A DNA stretch of 9,119 bases from Hyphomonadaceae bacterium. Its GTDB lineage: Bacteria; Pseudomonadota; Alphaproteobacteria; Caulobacterales; Aquidulcibacteraceae. This document shows positions 1 through 6,456 of this stretch, piece after piece. The stretch's first letter is position 1. The number at the start of each line of letters is the position of its first letter. The stretch covers positions 1 to 9,119 of the forward strand of contig JAEUMU010000199.1 in assembly GCA_016791325.1 (NCBI GenBank), read 5' to 3'. The notes under the pieces are model-generated. The model saw nothing but the letters and a program-made list of their open reading frames with translations. It was not told the origin of the DNA and made no database searches. The position numbers and the translations under genes are program-made.

Positions 1-162
1 GAGCGTGACCCAGGCGAACGCGAAGCCCGCGCGTCGGTTAGTGATGATGATGTCGAGCTGGTTGAGGCCTTGGGTCAGAATGGCGATTGCCGCCAGCGCG
101 CCCAGAATCGCCAGCAGCGGCCCCAGCGCCTGGCGGAATACATAGGCCGAGATCGTATTCAT
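1..162 (-). CDS. lptF: LptF, LPS export ABC transporter permease (N-terminal part, cut by window edge)
   Basis: LptF and LptG form the inner-membrane permease pair of the LptB2FG transporter, which extracts lipopolysaccharide from the inner membrane and passes it to the periplasmic bridge. Only the first 54 residues are in the window. The translation begins MNTISAYVFRQALGP, followed by a hydrophobic first membrane segment (about residues 13-31). Then comes LTQGLNQLDIII, which fits the LTQSLR.LD.I. region typical of LptF N-termini. The ATG at 162-160 has a GAGGG ribosome site (plus-strand 169-173) six bases upstream. The divergent neighbour is pepA, the same arrangement as lptF/pepA in Escherichia coli, which favours LptF over LptG. 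The rest of the gene, and probably lptG, lies to the left of the window. Confidence 0.82.
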   Translation of the reverse strand, partial: MNTISAYVFRQALGPLLAILGALAAIAILTQGLNQLDIIITNRRAGFAFAWVTL

Positions 163-207
163 CGTGTGCCCTCGGCGGACGCCCGCCGCGCCCATGTGGT
201 TTCAGAT

Positions 208-235
208 CGCATAAACGCTGCAGTCAGCTTTTCAA
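208..235 (-). promoter_or_regulatory. candidate promoter for lptF
   Basis: On the minus strand, TTGAAA (plus 230-235) is followed after 16 bases by TATGCG (plus 208-213), about 45 bases before the lptF start. The -35 box is a good match to the housekeeping consensus and the -10 is weak. This is pattern matching only. I could not find an equally good promoter for pepA in the same 156-base spacer. Confidence 0.28.
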
Positions 236-318
236 TCGGCCCGCGCATGGCTACCAAAGCGTCGTCCTAGGTTGAAGCGGCCCAATGGGCCTCCCAGCGG
301 ACCCAACAAGGGGATTTT

Positions 319-1812
319 ATGGATATCCGGTTTGTAGCCGCCGGCAGCGGCGACGTTTTGGCGGTCATGGCGGGTGAAGGCGGCGAATTGCTGGCAAGCG
401 CCCAGGCTCTCGATACAGCAACGGGCGGGCGCCTCAGCAAGGCCGCGAAAGCCGCCCGCTTCACTGGCGGCCCCGGCCAGGTGGTGGATGTGCTGGCCCC
501 GGAGGGTGTGGATTTCTCCCGCATCCTCGTGATTGGCATAGGCAAGCTTGACGCCGCTAATGGCTTGGCGGTCGAACGCTGGGCCGGCCATGCGGTCAAG
601 CGCACGCTCACCAGCGGGGCCGAAAAGTTGGTGCTGCAGCCCGAAGCGCTGCCCGGTGTCTCCAAGGCCGACGCTGGCGCCCATGCTGCGCTGGGCGCGC
701 GCCTTGCCGCCTATCGGTTCGACACCTACCGCACCAAGCTCAAGCCTGAGCAGAAGCCGACCCTCACCACCGTCGAGGTCGCGCTGGAGGGGCCTGCCGC
801 GGCGCGCGCCCGCGCCGATCAGGATGCGGCTGTGGTTGAAGGCGTGTTCTTCGCCCGAGATCTCGTTAGCGAGCCGCCGAACGTGCTTTATCCCGAAAGC
901 TTCGCTGAACGCTTGCGCGATCTCGAAACCATCGGCGTCGAGGTGGAAATCCTTGAACCCGCCACGATGGAAAAGCTCGGCATGGGCGCGCTTCTCGGGG
1001 TGGCCCAGGGCAGCGCGCGCCCGGCGCGGCTTGTCTCCATGAAGTGGAACGGCTCGTCCTCCAAGAACGCAAAGCCCATCGCTCTGGTCGGCAAGGGTGT
1101 GACGTTCGATACGGGCGGCATTTCGCTGAAGCCCGGCGCCGGCATGGATGAAATGAAGGGCGATATGGGCGGCGCTGCAGCCGTGGCCGGCGCCATGAAG
1201 GCGATCGCGCTGCGTAAGGCCAAGGCCAATGTCGTTGGCGTTGTGGCGCTGGTGGAGAACATGCCCGGCCCCAACGCCCAGCGTCCGGGCGACATCGTCA
1301 ATACCATGTCGGGGCAGACCATCGAGGTACTCAACACCGATGCCGAAGGCCGCCTTATCCTGGCTGATGCTGTTTGGTATGCGCAGGATAAGTTCAGCCC
1401 CAGCGCCGTCATCGATCTCGCCACGCTCACTGGCGCCGTCATCGTCGCGCTCGGCCATGAGAACGCGGGCCTCTACGCCAATGACGAAGATTTGGCCCAG
1501 GCCATAATCTCGGCCGGCGCCAATGAAGGCGAAACGGTGTGGCGTATGCCTTTGAGCGCCGCCTACGACAAGATGATCGATACGCCCAACGCCGATATGA
1601 AGAATATCTCCGGCAAGCCTGCGGCCGGCTCCATCGTGGGCGCGCAATTCATCAAGCGGTTCGTCAAGGATGGCACGCCCTGGGCGCATATCGACATCGC
1701 CGGCACGGCCTGGAAGCCGGGCCCTTACGAAGATCCGCTTTCGCCGGCTTGGGCCACTGGCTACGGCGTGCGCCTGCTGAACCGGCTCATCGCCGCCAAA
1801 TATGAGGATTGA
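319..1812 (+). CDS. pepA: PepA, cytosolic leucyl aminopeptidase (M17 family)
   Basis: M17 enzymes remove N-terminal amino acids, preferentially leucine, from peptides in the cytosol. They use two divalent metal ions and usually form hexamers. The 497-aa product has the usual family length. A variable N-terminal domain spans roughly residues 1-170 and the catalytic domain roughly 175-497. All key residues are present: metal ligands K259, D264, D282, D341 and E343, and catalytic K271 and R345. They lie in GKGVTFDTGG (258-267), K271, MKGDMGG (279-285) and the signature NTDAEGRL (339-346). The spacing is the same as in E. coli PepA with a constant 11-residue offset. The ATG follows AAGGGGA (308-314) by four bases. 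Its stop overlaps the holC start (TGATG). E. coli PepA also binds DNA as a Xer-recombination and transcription cofactor; nothing here tells whether this one does. Confidence 0.97.
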   Translation: MDIRFVAAGSGDVLAVMAGEGGELLASAQALDTATGGRLSKAAKAARFTGGPGQVVDVLAPEGVDFSRILVIGIGKLDAANGLAVERWAGHAVKRTLTSGAEKLVLQPEALPGVSKADAGAHAALGARLAAYRFDTYRTKLKPEQKPTLTTVEVALEGPAAARARADQDAAVVEGVFFARDLVSEPPNVLYPESFAERLRDLETIGVEVEILEPATMEKLGMGALLGVAQGSARPARLVSMKWNGSSSKNAKPIALVGKGVTFDTGGISLKPGAGMDEMKGDMGGAAAVAGAMKAIALRKAKANVVGVVALVENMPGPNAQRPGDIVNTMSGQTIEVLNTDAEGRLILADAVWYAQDKFSPSAVIDLATLTGAVIVALGHENAGLYANDEDLAQAIISAGANEGETVWRMPLSAAYDKMIDTPNADMKNISGKPAAGSIVGAQFIKRFVKDGTPWAHIDIAGTAWKPGPYEDPLSPAWATGYGVRLLNRLIAAKYED

Positions 1813-2267
1813 TGGCGGAGCTCTGGTTCTACCATCTTGAGCGCTCCGAGCTGGAGCGCGCCTTGCCGCCGCTGCTTGAGAAATGCCTGCAGCGCGGCTG
1901 GCGCGCTTTGGTTCGCGCCGGCTCGTCCGAGAGGCTCGACGCACTCGACGCCGCGCTCTGGACCTGGCGCGACGAAAGCTTCCTGCCGCATGCCCGCCAA
2001 GGCGCGGCGGGGCTTGATCCTGCCCGCCAGCCGATCTTGCTCACCGAGGCGCCCGGCAACCCCAATGGCGCTCAGGCGTTGTTTCTGATCGATGGGGCCG
2101 AACCCGGCTCGCTGGACGGCTACGAACGCGCCTGTGTGGTGTTCGACGGGCGCGACGAGGCCGCCCTGGACAAGGCCCGGTCGCAGTGGAAACAAGCCAA
2201 GGCCGCCGGCGTGGCGGCGTCCTACTGGCGCGAGAGCGCGGCGGGAAAATGGGAGAAGCAGGCATGA
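1812..2267 (+). CDS. holC: HolC, DNA polymerase III chi subunit
   Basis: Chi is a clamp-loader accessory subunit. In E. coli it binds SSB and links it to the polymerase III holoenzyme through psi. The 151-aa length matches the family (about 147 aa in E. coli). Recognisable blocks are an aromatic N-terminus (ELWFYHL, 3-9), the middle motif RDESFLPHA (53-61), QPILLT (73-78) followed by NPNGAQALFLIDGA (83-96), the segment ACVVFDGRDEAAL (107-119), and the end SYWRESAAGKWEKQA (137-151). I chose the ATG at 1812, whose A is the last base of the pepA stop; an in-frame TTG lies one codon earlier at 1809. Pairing with pepA is conserved far outside this class, as in E. coli pepA-holC. No separate promoter space exists, so it is very probably translated from the pepA transcript. 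Confidence 0.94.
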   Translation: MAELWFYHLERSELERALPPLLEKCLQRGWRALVRAGSSERLDALDAALWTWRDESFLPHARQGAAGLDPARQPILLTEAPGNPNGAQALFLIDGAEPGSLDGYERACVVFDGRDEAALDKARSQWKQAKAAGVAASYWRESAAGKWEKQA

Positions 2268-2596
2268 TCCGCACGATTGTCATCGCACTAGCCGCGACGG
2301 TGGCGGTTGGGTGCGCGCCGCCGCAGGGAAAATCGGAAGCACCGCCGGCCAATCCCGCGCAGGTGGTCGAAGCCATGCCGCAAACCGCCGAGGAAGCGAC
2401 TGCCCAGGACGCGTGCGGCGCGTCCCGCTTTCAGCACCTGATCGGTACCCGCCTGGACGCGATTGACCGCAGCACTTTGCCCGAAGGCGCCCGCCTGCTG
2501 ACGCCCGAGAGCATCGTCACCCAGGATTTCCGCCCTGATCGCCTCAATATCATGAGCGGCACGGATGGGCTGGTCTCGTCGCTGTCATGCTACTGA
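2264..2596 (+). CDS. I78-family peptidase-inhibitor-like lipoprotein (first of a tandem pair)
   Basis: The product is a 110-aa predicted lipoprotein. A short hydrophobic signal peptide (residues 3-16) ends in the lipobox AVGC, with C17 as the lipidated residue. A Pro/Ala-rich linker follows (about 18-48). The C-terminal domain (about 49-110) carries the I78 pattern: a CGA..F..LIG opening, an LPEGAR stretch, then IVTQDFRPDRLNI and a final Cys one residue from the end. I78 proteins include a fungal elastase inhibitor, but bacterial members are mostly uncharacterised, so protease inhibition is an inference from family. The two domain cysteines could form a disulfide in the periplasm. I chose the ATG at 2264, which overlaps the holC stop as ATGA and puts the signal peptide at the N-terminus. 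An in-frame ATG at 2249 would add five residues. It is paralogous to the next gene. Confidence 0.8.
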   Translation: MIRTIVIALAATVAVGCAPPQGKSEAPPANPAQVVEAMPQTAEEATAQDACGASRFQHLIGTRLDAIDRSTLPEGARLLTPESIVTQDFRPDRLNIMSGTDGLVSSLSCY

Positions 2597-2871
2597 GTCG
2601 CGTCGCAGCCGCGTCGCTCGCCGTTGCGCTCTGCGCGGCGTGCGCTTCCACGCCGCCGCCAGAGCCCGCGCCCCCGCAAGAGGATACGTGCGGCCTGGCG
2701 CGCTTCGCCTATCTGGTTGGCGCCCGCGCCGCGGAAGTGAACCGGGACGACTTGCCCCCGCGCGCGCGCATCATTCACCCCAATCAGGCGGTGACCATGG
2801 ATTTCAGCGCCGATCGGTTGAATCTGATCGTTGACGCTGAAGGGCGTGTCTCCGAAATGCGGTGTTTCTGA
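2587..2871 (+). CDS. I78-family peptidase-inhibitor-like lipoprotein (second of a tandem pair)
   Basis: The product is a 94-aa predicted lipoprotein. Residues 1-18 are a signal peptide with the lipobox CAAC, so C19 is probably acylated. A Pro-rich linker (STPPPEPAPPQED) leads into the I78-like domain. This has TCGLARFAYLVG, DLPPRARI, VTMDFSADRLNL and a penultimate Cys, as in its neighbour. An ungapped hand alignment of the last 62 residues of both proteins gives 26 identities, so the pair arose by tandem duplication or is an old family pair. The ATG at 2587 lies 10 bases inside the upstream gene, implying translational coupling. It is the last gene of the pepA run: ndk starts 75 bases later behind a plausible promoter. 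The target protease, if any, is unknown. Confidence 0.8.
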   Translation: MLLSRVAAASLAVALCAACASTPPPEPAPPQEDTCGLARFAYLVGARAAEVNRDDLPPRARIIHPNQAVTMDFSADRLNLIVDAEGRVSEMRCF

Positions 2872-2876
2872 CGCAC

Positions 2877-2905
2877 TTGGCGGGCGTCGCCGCCCCGGTT
2901 ATAGA
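2877..2905 (+). promoter_or_regulatory. candidate housekeeping promoter for ndk
   Basis: TTGGCG (2877-2882) and TATAGA (2900-2905) are separated by 17 bases. Each matches four of six consensus positions of a sigma-70-type promoter. The -10 box lies about 41 bases before the ndk ATG, in the only non-coding gap between the pepA run and ndk. The match was made by eye and no start site is known. The ndk ribosome site is GGAG at 2932-2935. Confidence 0.42.
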
Positions 2906-2946
2906 CCCGGCTCCGTTTTCCCGAACCGTCCGGAGCCCGCAATCCC

Positions 2947-3369
2947 ATGCCCGTCGAACGCACGCTGTCGATCATCAAGCCCGACGCCACCCGCCGCAAC
3001 CTGACGGGCGCGATCAACGCCGTGATCGAAAAGGCAGGCCTGCGCATTGTCGGCCAGAAGCGGGTTTGGCTGTCCGAGGGGCAGGCGGAAGGCTTCTATG
3101 CCGTTCACAAGGAACGCCCGTTCTTCCGTGACCTCGTCACTTTCATGATCTCGGGACCGGTCGTCGTGCAGGTGCTGGAAGGCGAAAACGCCGTGGCAAA
3201 GTATCGCGACGTGATGGGCGCCACCAATCCCGCCAATGCGGCGGAAGGCACCATTCGCAAACTGTTCGCGGAATCGATCGAAGCCAATTCGGTGCACGGC
3301 TCCGACAGCCTTGAGAACGCCGAGCGCGAGATCGCGTTCTTCTTCGCCGATCAGGAGATCGTCGGCTAA
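2947..3369 (+). CDS. ndk: Ndk, nucleoside diphosphate kinase
   Basis: Ndk transfers the gamma-phosphate of ATP to nucleoside diphosphates through a phosphohistidine intermediate, balancing the cellular NTP and dNTP pools. The 140-aa length is normal for the family. The start TLSIIKPDA contains the conserved K11. Nucleotide-contact residues Y51, F59, R87, T93, R104 and N114 are all in place, and the catalytic H117 sits in the NSVHGSDS signature. The C-terminus FFADQEIVG is typical. The ATG at 2947 has a modest GGAG site 11 bases upstream. The gene appears to be its own transcription unit, with a candidate promoter before it and a perfect hairpin that begins inside its last codons. A convergent small ORF lies downstream. 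Confidence 0.97.
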   Translation: MPVERTLSIIKPDATRRNLTGAINAVIEKAGLRIVGQKRVWLSEGQAEGFYAVHKERPFFRDLVTFMISGPVVVQVLEGENAVAKYRDVMGATNPANAAEGTIRKLFAESIEANSVHGSDSLENAEREIAFFFADQEIVG

Positions 3370-3382
3370 TCAGCCGACGATC
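3357..3382. terminator. perfect 11-bp hairpin at the end of ndk, probable two-way terminator
   Basis: The arms GATCGTCGGCT (3357-3367) and AGCCGACGATC (3372-3382) are perfect reverse complements around the loop AATC. The left arm encodes the last residues of Ndk, and the ndk stop codon TAA (3367-3369) begins in the arm's last base and runs into the loop. The hairpin lies between the convergent ndk and the 42-codon minus-strand ORF whose stop is at 3394-3392. It could therefore serve transcripts from both sides. Neither side has a clean run of T, so it may only stabilise 3' ends or act together with Rho. Confidence 0.55.
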
Positions 3383-3391
3383 CCAGTTCGC

Positions 3392-3520
3392 TTACTTCTT
3401 ACCCTTGTCGAAGCCTTTGTTGGGCGTGACGGGCTTGGACCCCGCGCCCGGCGCGGCGGCGCCTTTTTGGGTGGTCCCGGTTTGCTTCGGCATCGGGGCG
3501 CCGGGTTTTTTGTCAGCCAT
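3392..3520 (-). CDS. small Lys/Pro/Gly/Ala-rich hypothetical protein (42 aa)
   Basis: I do not recognise this protein. Read from the ATG at plus-strand 3520-3518 it begins MADKKPGAPMPKQ and ends NKGFDKGKK, 42 residues in all. It is rich in Lys, Gly, Pro and Ala, strongly basic, has a single aromatic residue (Phe near the C-terminus) and has no Cys or membrane segment. It is probably disordered. Support for coding is a strong AAGGAG site (plus 3529-3534) eight bases before the ATG and G or C at the third position in 34 of 42 codons, like the neighbours. It lies 52 bases downstream of the methyltransferase gene on the same strand and converges on ndk. A nucleic-acid- or ribosome-associated role would suit the composition but is only a guess. 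Confidence 0.62.
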   Translation of the reverse strand: MADKKPGAPMPKQTGTTQKGAAAPGAGSKPVTPNKGFDKGKK

Positions 3521-3534
3521 GGGTGAGGCTCCTT

Positions 3535-3552
3535 AAAACGCGCGGGCGCGTT
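3535..3552 (-). terminator. GC-rich hairpin followed by TTTT, just upstream of the small ORF
   Basis: On the minus strand, AACGCGC and GCGCGTT form a 7-bp inverted repeat around CC (plus 3537-3552); a 6-bp stem with a 4-base loop is more realistic. It runs into TTTT and then directly into the AAGGAG ribosome site of the 42-codon ORF. It looks like a short intrinsic terminator for the methyltransferase gene. Its position could equally let it modulate read-through or translation of the small ORF. The stem is short and the T run has only four bases. Confidence 0.4.
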
Positions 3553-3572
3553 GATCGCGTCAGCGCTTCTCA

Positions 3573-4382
3573 TCATTTGCGCGCGATGATTTCCAAGACA
3601 AGGGGCGTGACCATCAATGTGCCCGGCTGCTGGCTCACGCGCGCAAATTCATCGCGCATGTCCTTGGCCATTTGAGGCGTGATGCGATTGAGCTCGAGCA
3701 GGCGGTCGATGTGGATGTCGAAGAAGCCGATCGGCCAGCGCCAAGTGTTATCGTCCTTAGAAACGACGTCGACATAAGGCTTCAAGCTTTCGACCTTCAG
3801 GCCCAGTTCCGTGAGCCAAGCCGGCAGGTGGCGGGCGATGTCTGGCTCTCCGCCTGAAGCGCGCCAGTTGGCGGAGACCTCATCCACGAACTTCTCGAAA
3901 TTCGGCGCCGGCGGGGCGAGTTTCCAGGTCTGGTAGTCGATGTATTCGTGAAACACGAGCGCGCCGCCCGGCTTCAGCGCCTCCACCAGTTTCTTCAGCG
4001 CCTCTTTCGGGCGCGGCAGGAACGCGAAAATCCAGCGCGCCCACGCCGCATCCGCCCCGCTCACCGGAATGGCGTCCGTCACCACATCAACTTCATGCGC
4101 GGTCACCTGGGTGAAGCCGCGCGCCTTGGCCTGCGCCTCCAGCGTGTCGAGAAACCGGCGCGAGCGTTCCAGCGCATGCACTTGGCCGCCTGGCCCCACC
4201 ATCTCAGCCAAATCCATCGTGGCGAAGCCGGGGCCAGCGCCGAAATCGATCACCTTGCAGCCGTCGCCGATGCGGGCGCGGGCCCAGGCGTCCAAAGCGC
4301 GCGGGCGCCAAACGCGGTGTTGGTATCCCAGCCGGTAGATTTCATCGTCATGGGTGCCCAGCACGTAATCTCGTTCAGCCAT
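3573..4382 (-). CDS. class I SAM-dependent methyltransferase, substrate unknown
   Basis: The 269-aa product has a class I Rossmann-fold methyltransferase core. Motif I is KVIDFGAGPGFA (43-54), which binds the SAM methionine moiety. The acidic residue ending strand 2 is E72, in VHALERS, and contacts the SAM ribose. The strand-4 region is ADAAWARWIFAFLPRP (110-125), and the post-motif region has the typical EALKPGGALVFHEY (134-147). This resembles UbiE-like and Methyltransf_25-type small-molecule enzymes. The C-terminal third (about 150-269) is an extra substrate or lid region that I cannot assign. The ATG at plus 4382-4380 has GAGGAGA (plus 4391-4397) eight bases upstream, a strong site. It is divergent from the DUF1232 gene with a 97-base spacer and is followed on the same strand by the 42-codon ORF. 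Neighbouring genes do not indicate a substrate. Confidence 0.85.
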   Translation of the reverse strand: MAERDYVLGTHDDEIYRLGYQHRVWRPRALDAWARARIGDGCKVIDFGAGPGFATMDLAEMVGPGGQVHALERSRRFLDTLEAQAKARGFTQVTAHEVDVVTDAIPVSGADAAWARWIFAFLPRPKEALKKLVEALKPGGALVFHEYIDYQTWKLAPPAPNFEKFVDEVSANWRASGGEPDIARHLPAWLTELGLKVESLKPYVDVVSKDDNTWRWPIGFFDIHIDRLLELNRITPQMAKDMRDEFARVSQQPGTLMVTPLVLEIIARK

Positions 4383-4479
4383 GAGCGTGTTCTCCTCGCG
4401 CCCAGATATAGGTGCTGAGCGCGCGTGCGTCCCGCCGGATTCGGACTACATTCTCCCCGAACGGTTCCGGAGCTCGCCC

Positions 4480-4773
4480 ATGTCCGATTATTCTCGCGCC
4501 TATTCCGAGGGCGCCTTCAAAGCCAAGCTCAGCGCCCTGAGCGGCCTGGATAAGCTGGTCGCCGCCGCGCGCCAGGTGCATGCGCTCCTGCGCGATCCAC
4601 AAACGCCGATCTGGGTGAAAGGGCTCTGCGTCGCCGTGTTGGGCTATCTGATCTTGCCGACGGACGCTGTGGCCGATTTCGTTCCGGTGCTTGGGTATGG
4701 CGATGATCTCGCCGCCTTGACCGCGCTGATCGCCGCCGTCGCAGCCAACATGCCCAAAACGCGGGCCGAGTGA
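4480..4773 (+). CDS. YkvA/DUF1232 family small membrane protein
   Basis: The 97-aa product carries the DUF1232 pattern: a P..WVKG entry (43-48), a hydrophobic stretch, then GYLILPTDAVADFVPVLGYGDD (55-76) with the conserved P60, D62, D66, P69, G72 and D75-D76. A second hydrophobic segment (about 77-90) follows. These proteins are found widely in bacteria and their biochemical role is unknown. The hydrophobic segments suggest membrane association. I start it at the ATG at 4480, preceded seven bases earlier by GGAG (4469-4472), rather than at the upstream in-frame ATG at 4381. The latter would overlap the divergent methyltransferase start and add 33 residues of non-family sequence. Its TGA stop directly abuts the stop of convergent purN. 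Confidence 0.85.
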   Translation: MSDYSRAYSEGAFKAKLSALSGLDKLVAAARQVHALLRDPQTPIWVKGLCVAVLGYLILPTDAVADFVPVLGYGDDLAALTALIAAVAANMPKTRAE

Positions 4774-5346
4774 TCAGCGCAAGTGGCGCGCGTACTCGGC
4801 GAGGCAGCGCGGGTAGAGTTCATGCTCCAGCGTCAGCACCCGTGCCGCCAATGAATCCGGTGTATCGTCTGCGCTGATTGGCATGCGCGCCTGGCCCAAA
4901 ATCTCGCCGGCATCGACCTCCTCGGTCACCAGATGCACGCTGCACCCATGCTCGCTCTCCCCCGCGGCCAGCGCGCGCTCATGTGTCTTCGTGCCTGGGA
5001 ATTTCGGCAACAGCGAGGGGTGGATGTTAATCAGCCGCCCGGCCCAGGCGTTGACGAAATAGGGCGTCAGCACGCGCATGAAGCCCGCCAGCGCGATCAG
5101 CTCAACATGTCGCGCGCGCAGCAGGGCGTTCAATTCGCGCTCGAAGGCTTCGCGGTCTTTGCCGAACGGCTTGTGATCCAGCGTCAACGCCTCGACGCCC
5201 GCGGCGCGCGCCCGCGCCAATCCGCCCGCGCCCGGCACATTGGAAACCACCAGCACGATTTCGTAAGCGTCCTGCTCGGCGTCCAGCAGCGCCTGCAGGT
5301 TCGAGCCGCGGCCCGAGATCAAGACGCAGACGCGCTTGCGGCTCAT
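4774..5346 (-). CDS. purN: PurN, phosphoribosylglycinamide formyltransferase
   Basis: PurN transfers a formyl group from 10-formyl-tetrahydrofolate to GAR, giving FGAR, in de novo purine synthesis in the cytosol. The 190-aa product has normal length. The phosphate-binding start [13 protein letters not shown] (8-20) is present. The folate region is [10 protein letters not shown] (84-93). The catalytic triad N107, H109 and D145 lies in [14 protein letters not shown] (105-118) and EEVDAGEI (142-149). The start ATG overlaps the purM stop (ATGA on the minus strand), so it is translated from the purM transcript. Its stop abuts the DUF1232 stop with no base between them. Confidence 0.96.
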   Translation of the reverse strand: MSRKRVCVLISGRGSNLQALLDAEQDAYEIVLVVSNVPGAGGLARARAAGVEALTLDHKPFGKDREAFERELNALLRARHVELIALAGFMRVLTPYFVNAWAGRLINIHPSLLPKFPGTKTHERALAAGESEHGCSVHLVTEEVDAGEILGQARMPISADDTPDSLAARVLTLEHELYPRCLAEYARHLR

Positions 5347-6359
5347 CCGTGCTTCAGCACGCCGATCTTGAACGCGCGCTCGCCGCTGGCGTTGAGTTGC
5401 GCCGCCACGGCGTCGGCCTGCGCTTGCCCTACGATCAGCGCCATGCCCACGCCCAGATTAAACGTGCGGCGCATATCTTCTTCCGGCACCGCGCCCACGC
5501 TTTGCAGCCACGCGAACACGGCAGGGCGTTCCCACGCGTCCCAGTCAAACGCCGCCTGCAAATGATCAGGCAGTGCGCGGGGCGTGTTCTCTACGAGCCC
5601 GCCCCCGGTGATGTGCGCGGCGCCTTTCACCAGCTTCGCATCGAACAGCGGCTTCAGCGCCCGCGCGTAAATCCGCGTCGGCGCCAGCAGTGCTTCTGCC
5701 AGCGTCTGGCCCGCCGCAAACGGCGCCGGCGCGTCCCAGGCCAGGCCCGAACGCTCCACGATCTTGCGCACCAGCGAATAGCCGTTCGAGTGCGGTCCGC
5801 TTGAGGCCACACCCACGATCACATCACCCGCCTGCATCTCGTTCACGCGCGGCAGCAGCGTGCCGCGCTCGGCCGCGCCGATGGCGAAGCCCGCGAGATC
5901 GTAATCGCCCTTCGCATACATGCCCGGCATTTCGGCGGTCTCGCCGCCCGCCAGCGCCGCGCCAGCTTGGCGGCACCCTTCGGCGATGCCGCGGACGACC
6001 TTGGCGGCTTCTTCGGCGTTGAGCTTCGCCGTGGCGTAATAGTCCAGGAACATCAGCGGTTCGGCGCCCTGCGCAGAAAGATCGTTCACGCACATCGCCA
6101 CCAGATCGACGCCCACCGTTTCATGGCGCCCGCTTTCGATGGCGATCTTCAGCTTGGTGCCCACGCCGTCGGTGGTGGCCAGGAACAGCGGATCCTTGAA
6201 GCCCGCGGCTTTGGGATCGAACACGGCGGCGAATCCGCCCAAAGCGGCCTCGGCGCCGGGCCGGGCTGTGGATTTCGCTGCCGGTTTGATCAGATCGACG
6301 AGGCGTTCGCCCTCATCGATGTCGACGCCGGCGCTGCGATAGGTCAAAGGATCGTTCAC
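5343..6359 (-). CDS. purM: PurM, phosphoribosylformylglycinamidine cyclo-ligase (AIR synthetase)
   Basis: PurM closes the imidazole ring, converting FGAM plus ATP to AIR in de novo purine synthesis. The 338-aa product is typical. It has the opening [20 protein letters not shown] (6-25), the nucleotide-site motif [12 protein letters not shown] (62-73), [20 protein letters not shown] (90-109), [11 protein letters not shown] (138-148), [14 protein letters not shown] (186-199) and [13 protein letters not shown] in the C-terminal half. The initiator is GTG (plus 6359-6357). It has AAGGAA (plus 6366-6371) six bases upstream and gives the family-typical N-terminus. It is first in a two-gene purM-purN unit with a 4-base overlap, divergent from the DUF2066 gene across 97 bases. 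I could not identify a convincing promoter or PurR-like operator in that gap. Confidence 0.97.
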   Translation of the reverse strand: MNDPLTYRSAGVDIDEGERLVDLIKPAAKSTARPGAEAALGGFAAVFDPKAAGFKDPLFLATTDGVGTKLKIAIESGRHETVGVDLVAMCVNDLSAQGAEPLMFLDYYATAKLNAEEAAKVVRGIAEGCRQAGAALAGGETAEMPGMYAKGDYDLAGFAIGAAERGTLLPRVNEMQAGDVIVGVASSGPHSNGYSLVRKIVERSGLAWDAPAPFAAGQTLAEALLAPTRIYARALKPLFDAKLVKGAAHITGGGLVENTPRALPDHLQAAFDWDAWERPAVFAWLQSVGAVPEEDMRRTFNLGVGMALIVGQAQADAVAAQLNASGERAFKIGVLKHG

Positions 6360-6456
6360 TGAGAGTTCCTTGAGGCCGTTTCACTGGCCAGCCAAGTCCA
6401 GAAGGCGCCACATTGATAGGCGATTCCGCGCCGGGTAGGGTCGCCCATCCCCGCAC

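Noticed and set aside
279..291. Small inverted repeat GGCCC-AAT-GGGCC in the pepA leader
   Set aside because: A 5-bp stem in GC-rich DNA is expected by chance, and it has no T run, riboswitch-like architecture or leader peptide.
232..1944. 570-codon minus-strand open frame opposite pepA
   Set aside because: It is antisense to a gene with a full set of M17 catalytic residues. Its Arg/Gly/His/Ala-rich composition is what the reverse frame of GC-rich coding DNA gives, and I recognise no domain in it.
2871..2890. GACGC...GCGTC inverted repeat after the second I78 gene as a terminator
   Set aside because: The stem is only 5 bp with a 9-base loop and no T run, and it overlaps the better-supported ndk -35 box.
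4398..4452. TATATC (minus) and TACATT (plus) as divergent -10 boxes between the methyltransferase and DUF1232 genes
   Set aside because: Neither has a recognisable -35 at 16-18 bases, so the evidence is too weak to annotate.
4381..4479. Upstream extension of the DUF1232 protein from an ATG at 4381
   Set aside because: The extra 33 residues do not look like the family, and the start would overlap the divergent methyltransferase start and its ribosome site. The ATG at 4480 has its own GGAG.
6360..6456. Possible promoters or a purine operator in the purM/DUF2066 divergent spacer
   Set aside because: The best minus-strand -10-like hexamer (TATCAA, plus 6413-6418) has no acceptable -35, and I see no convincing palindromic operator or PurR-type site. 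I can assign nothing beyond the two ribosome sites.
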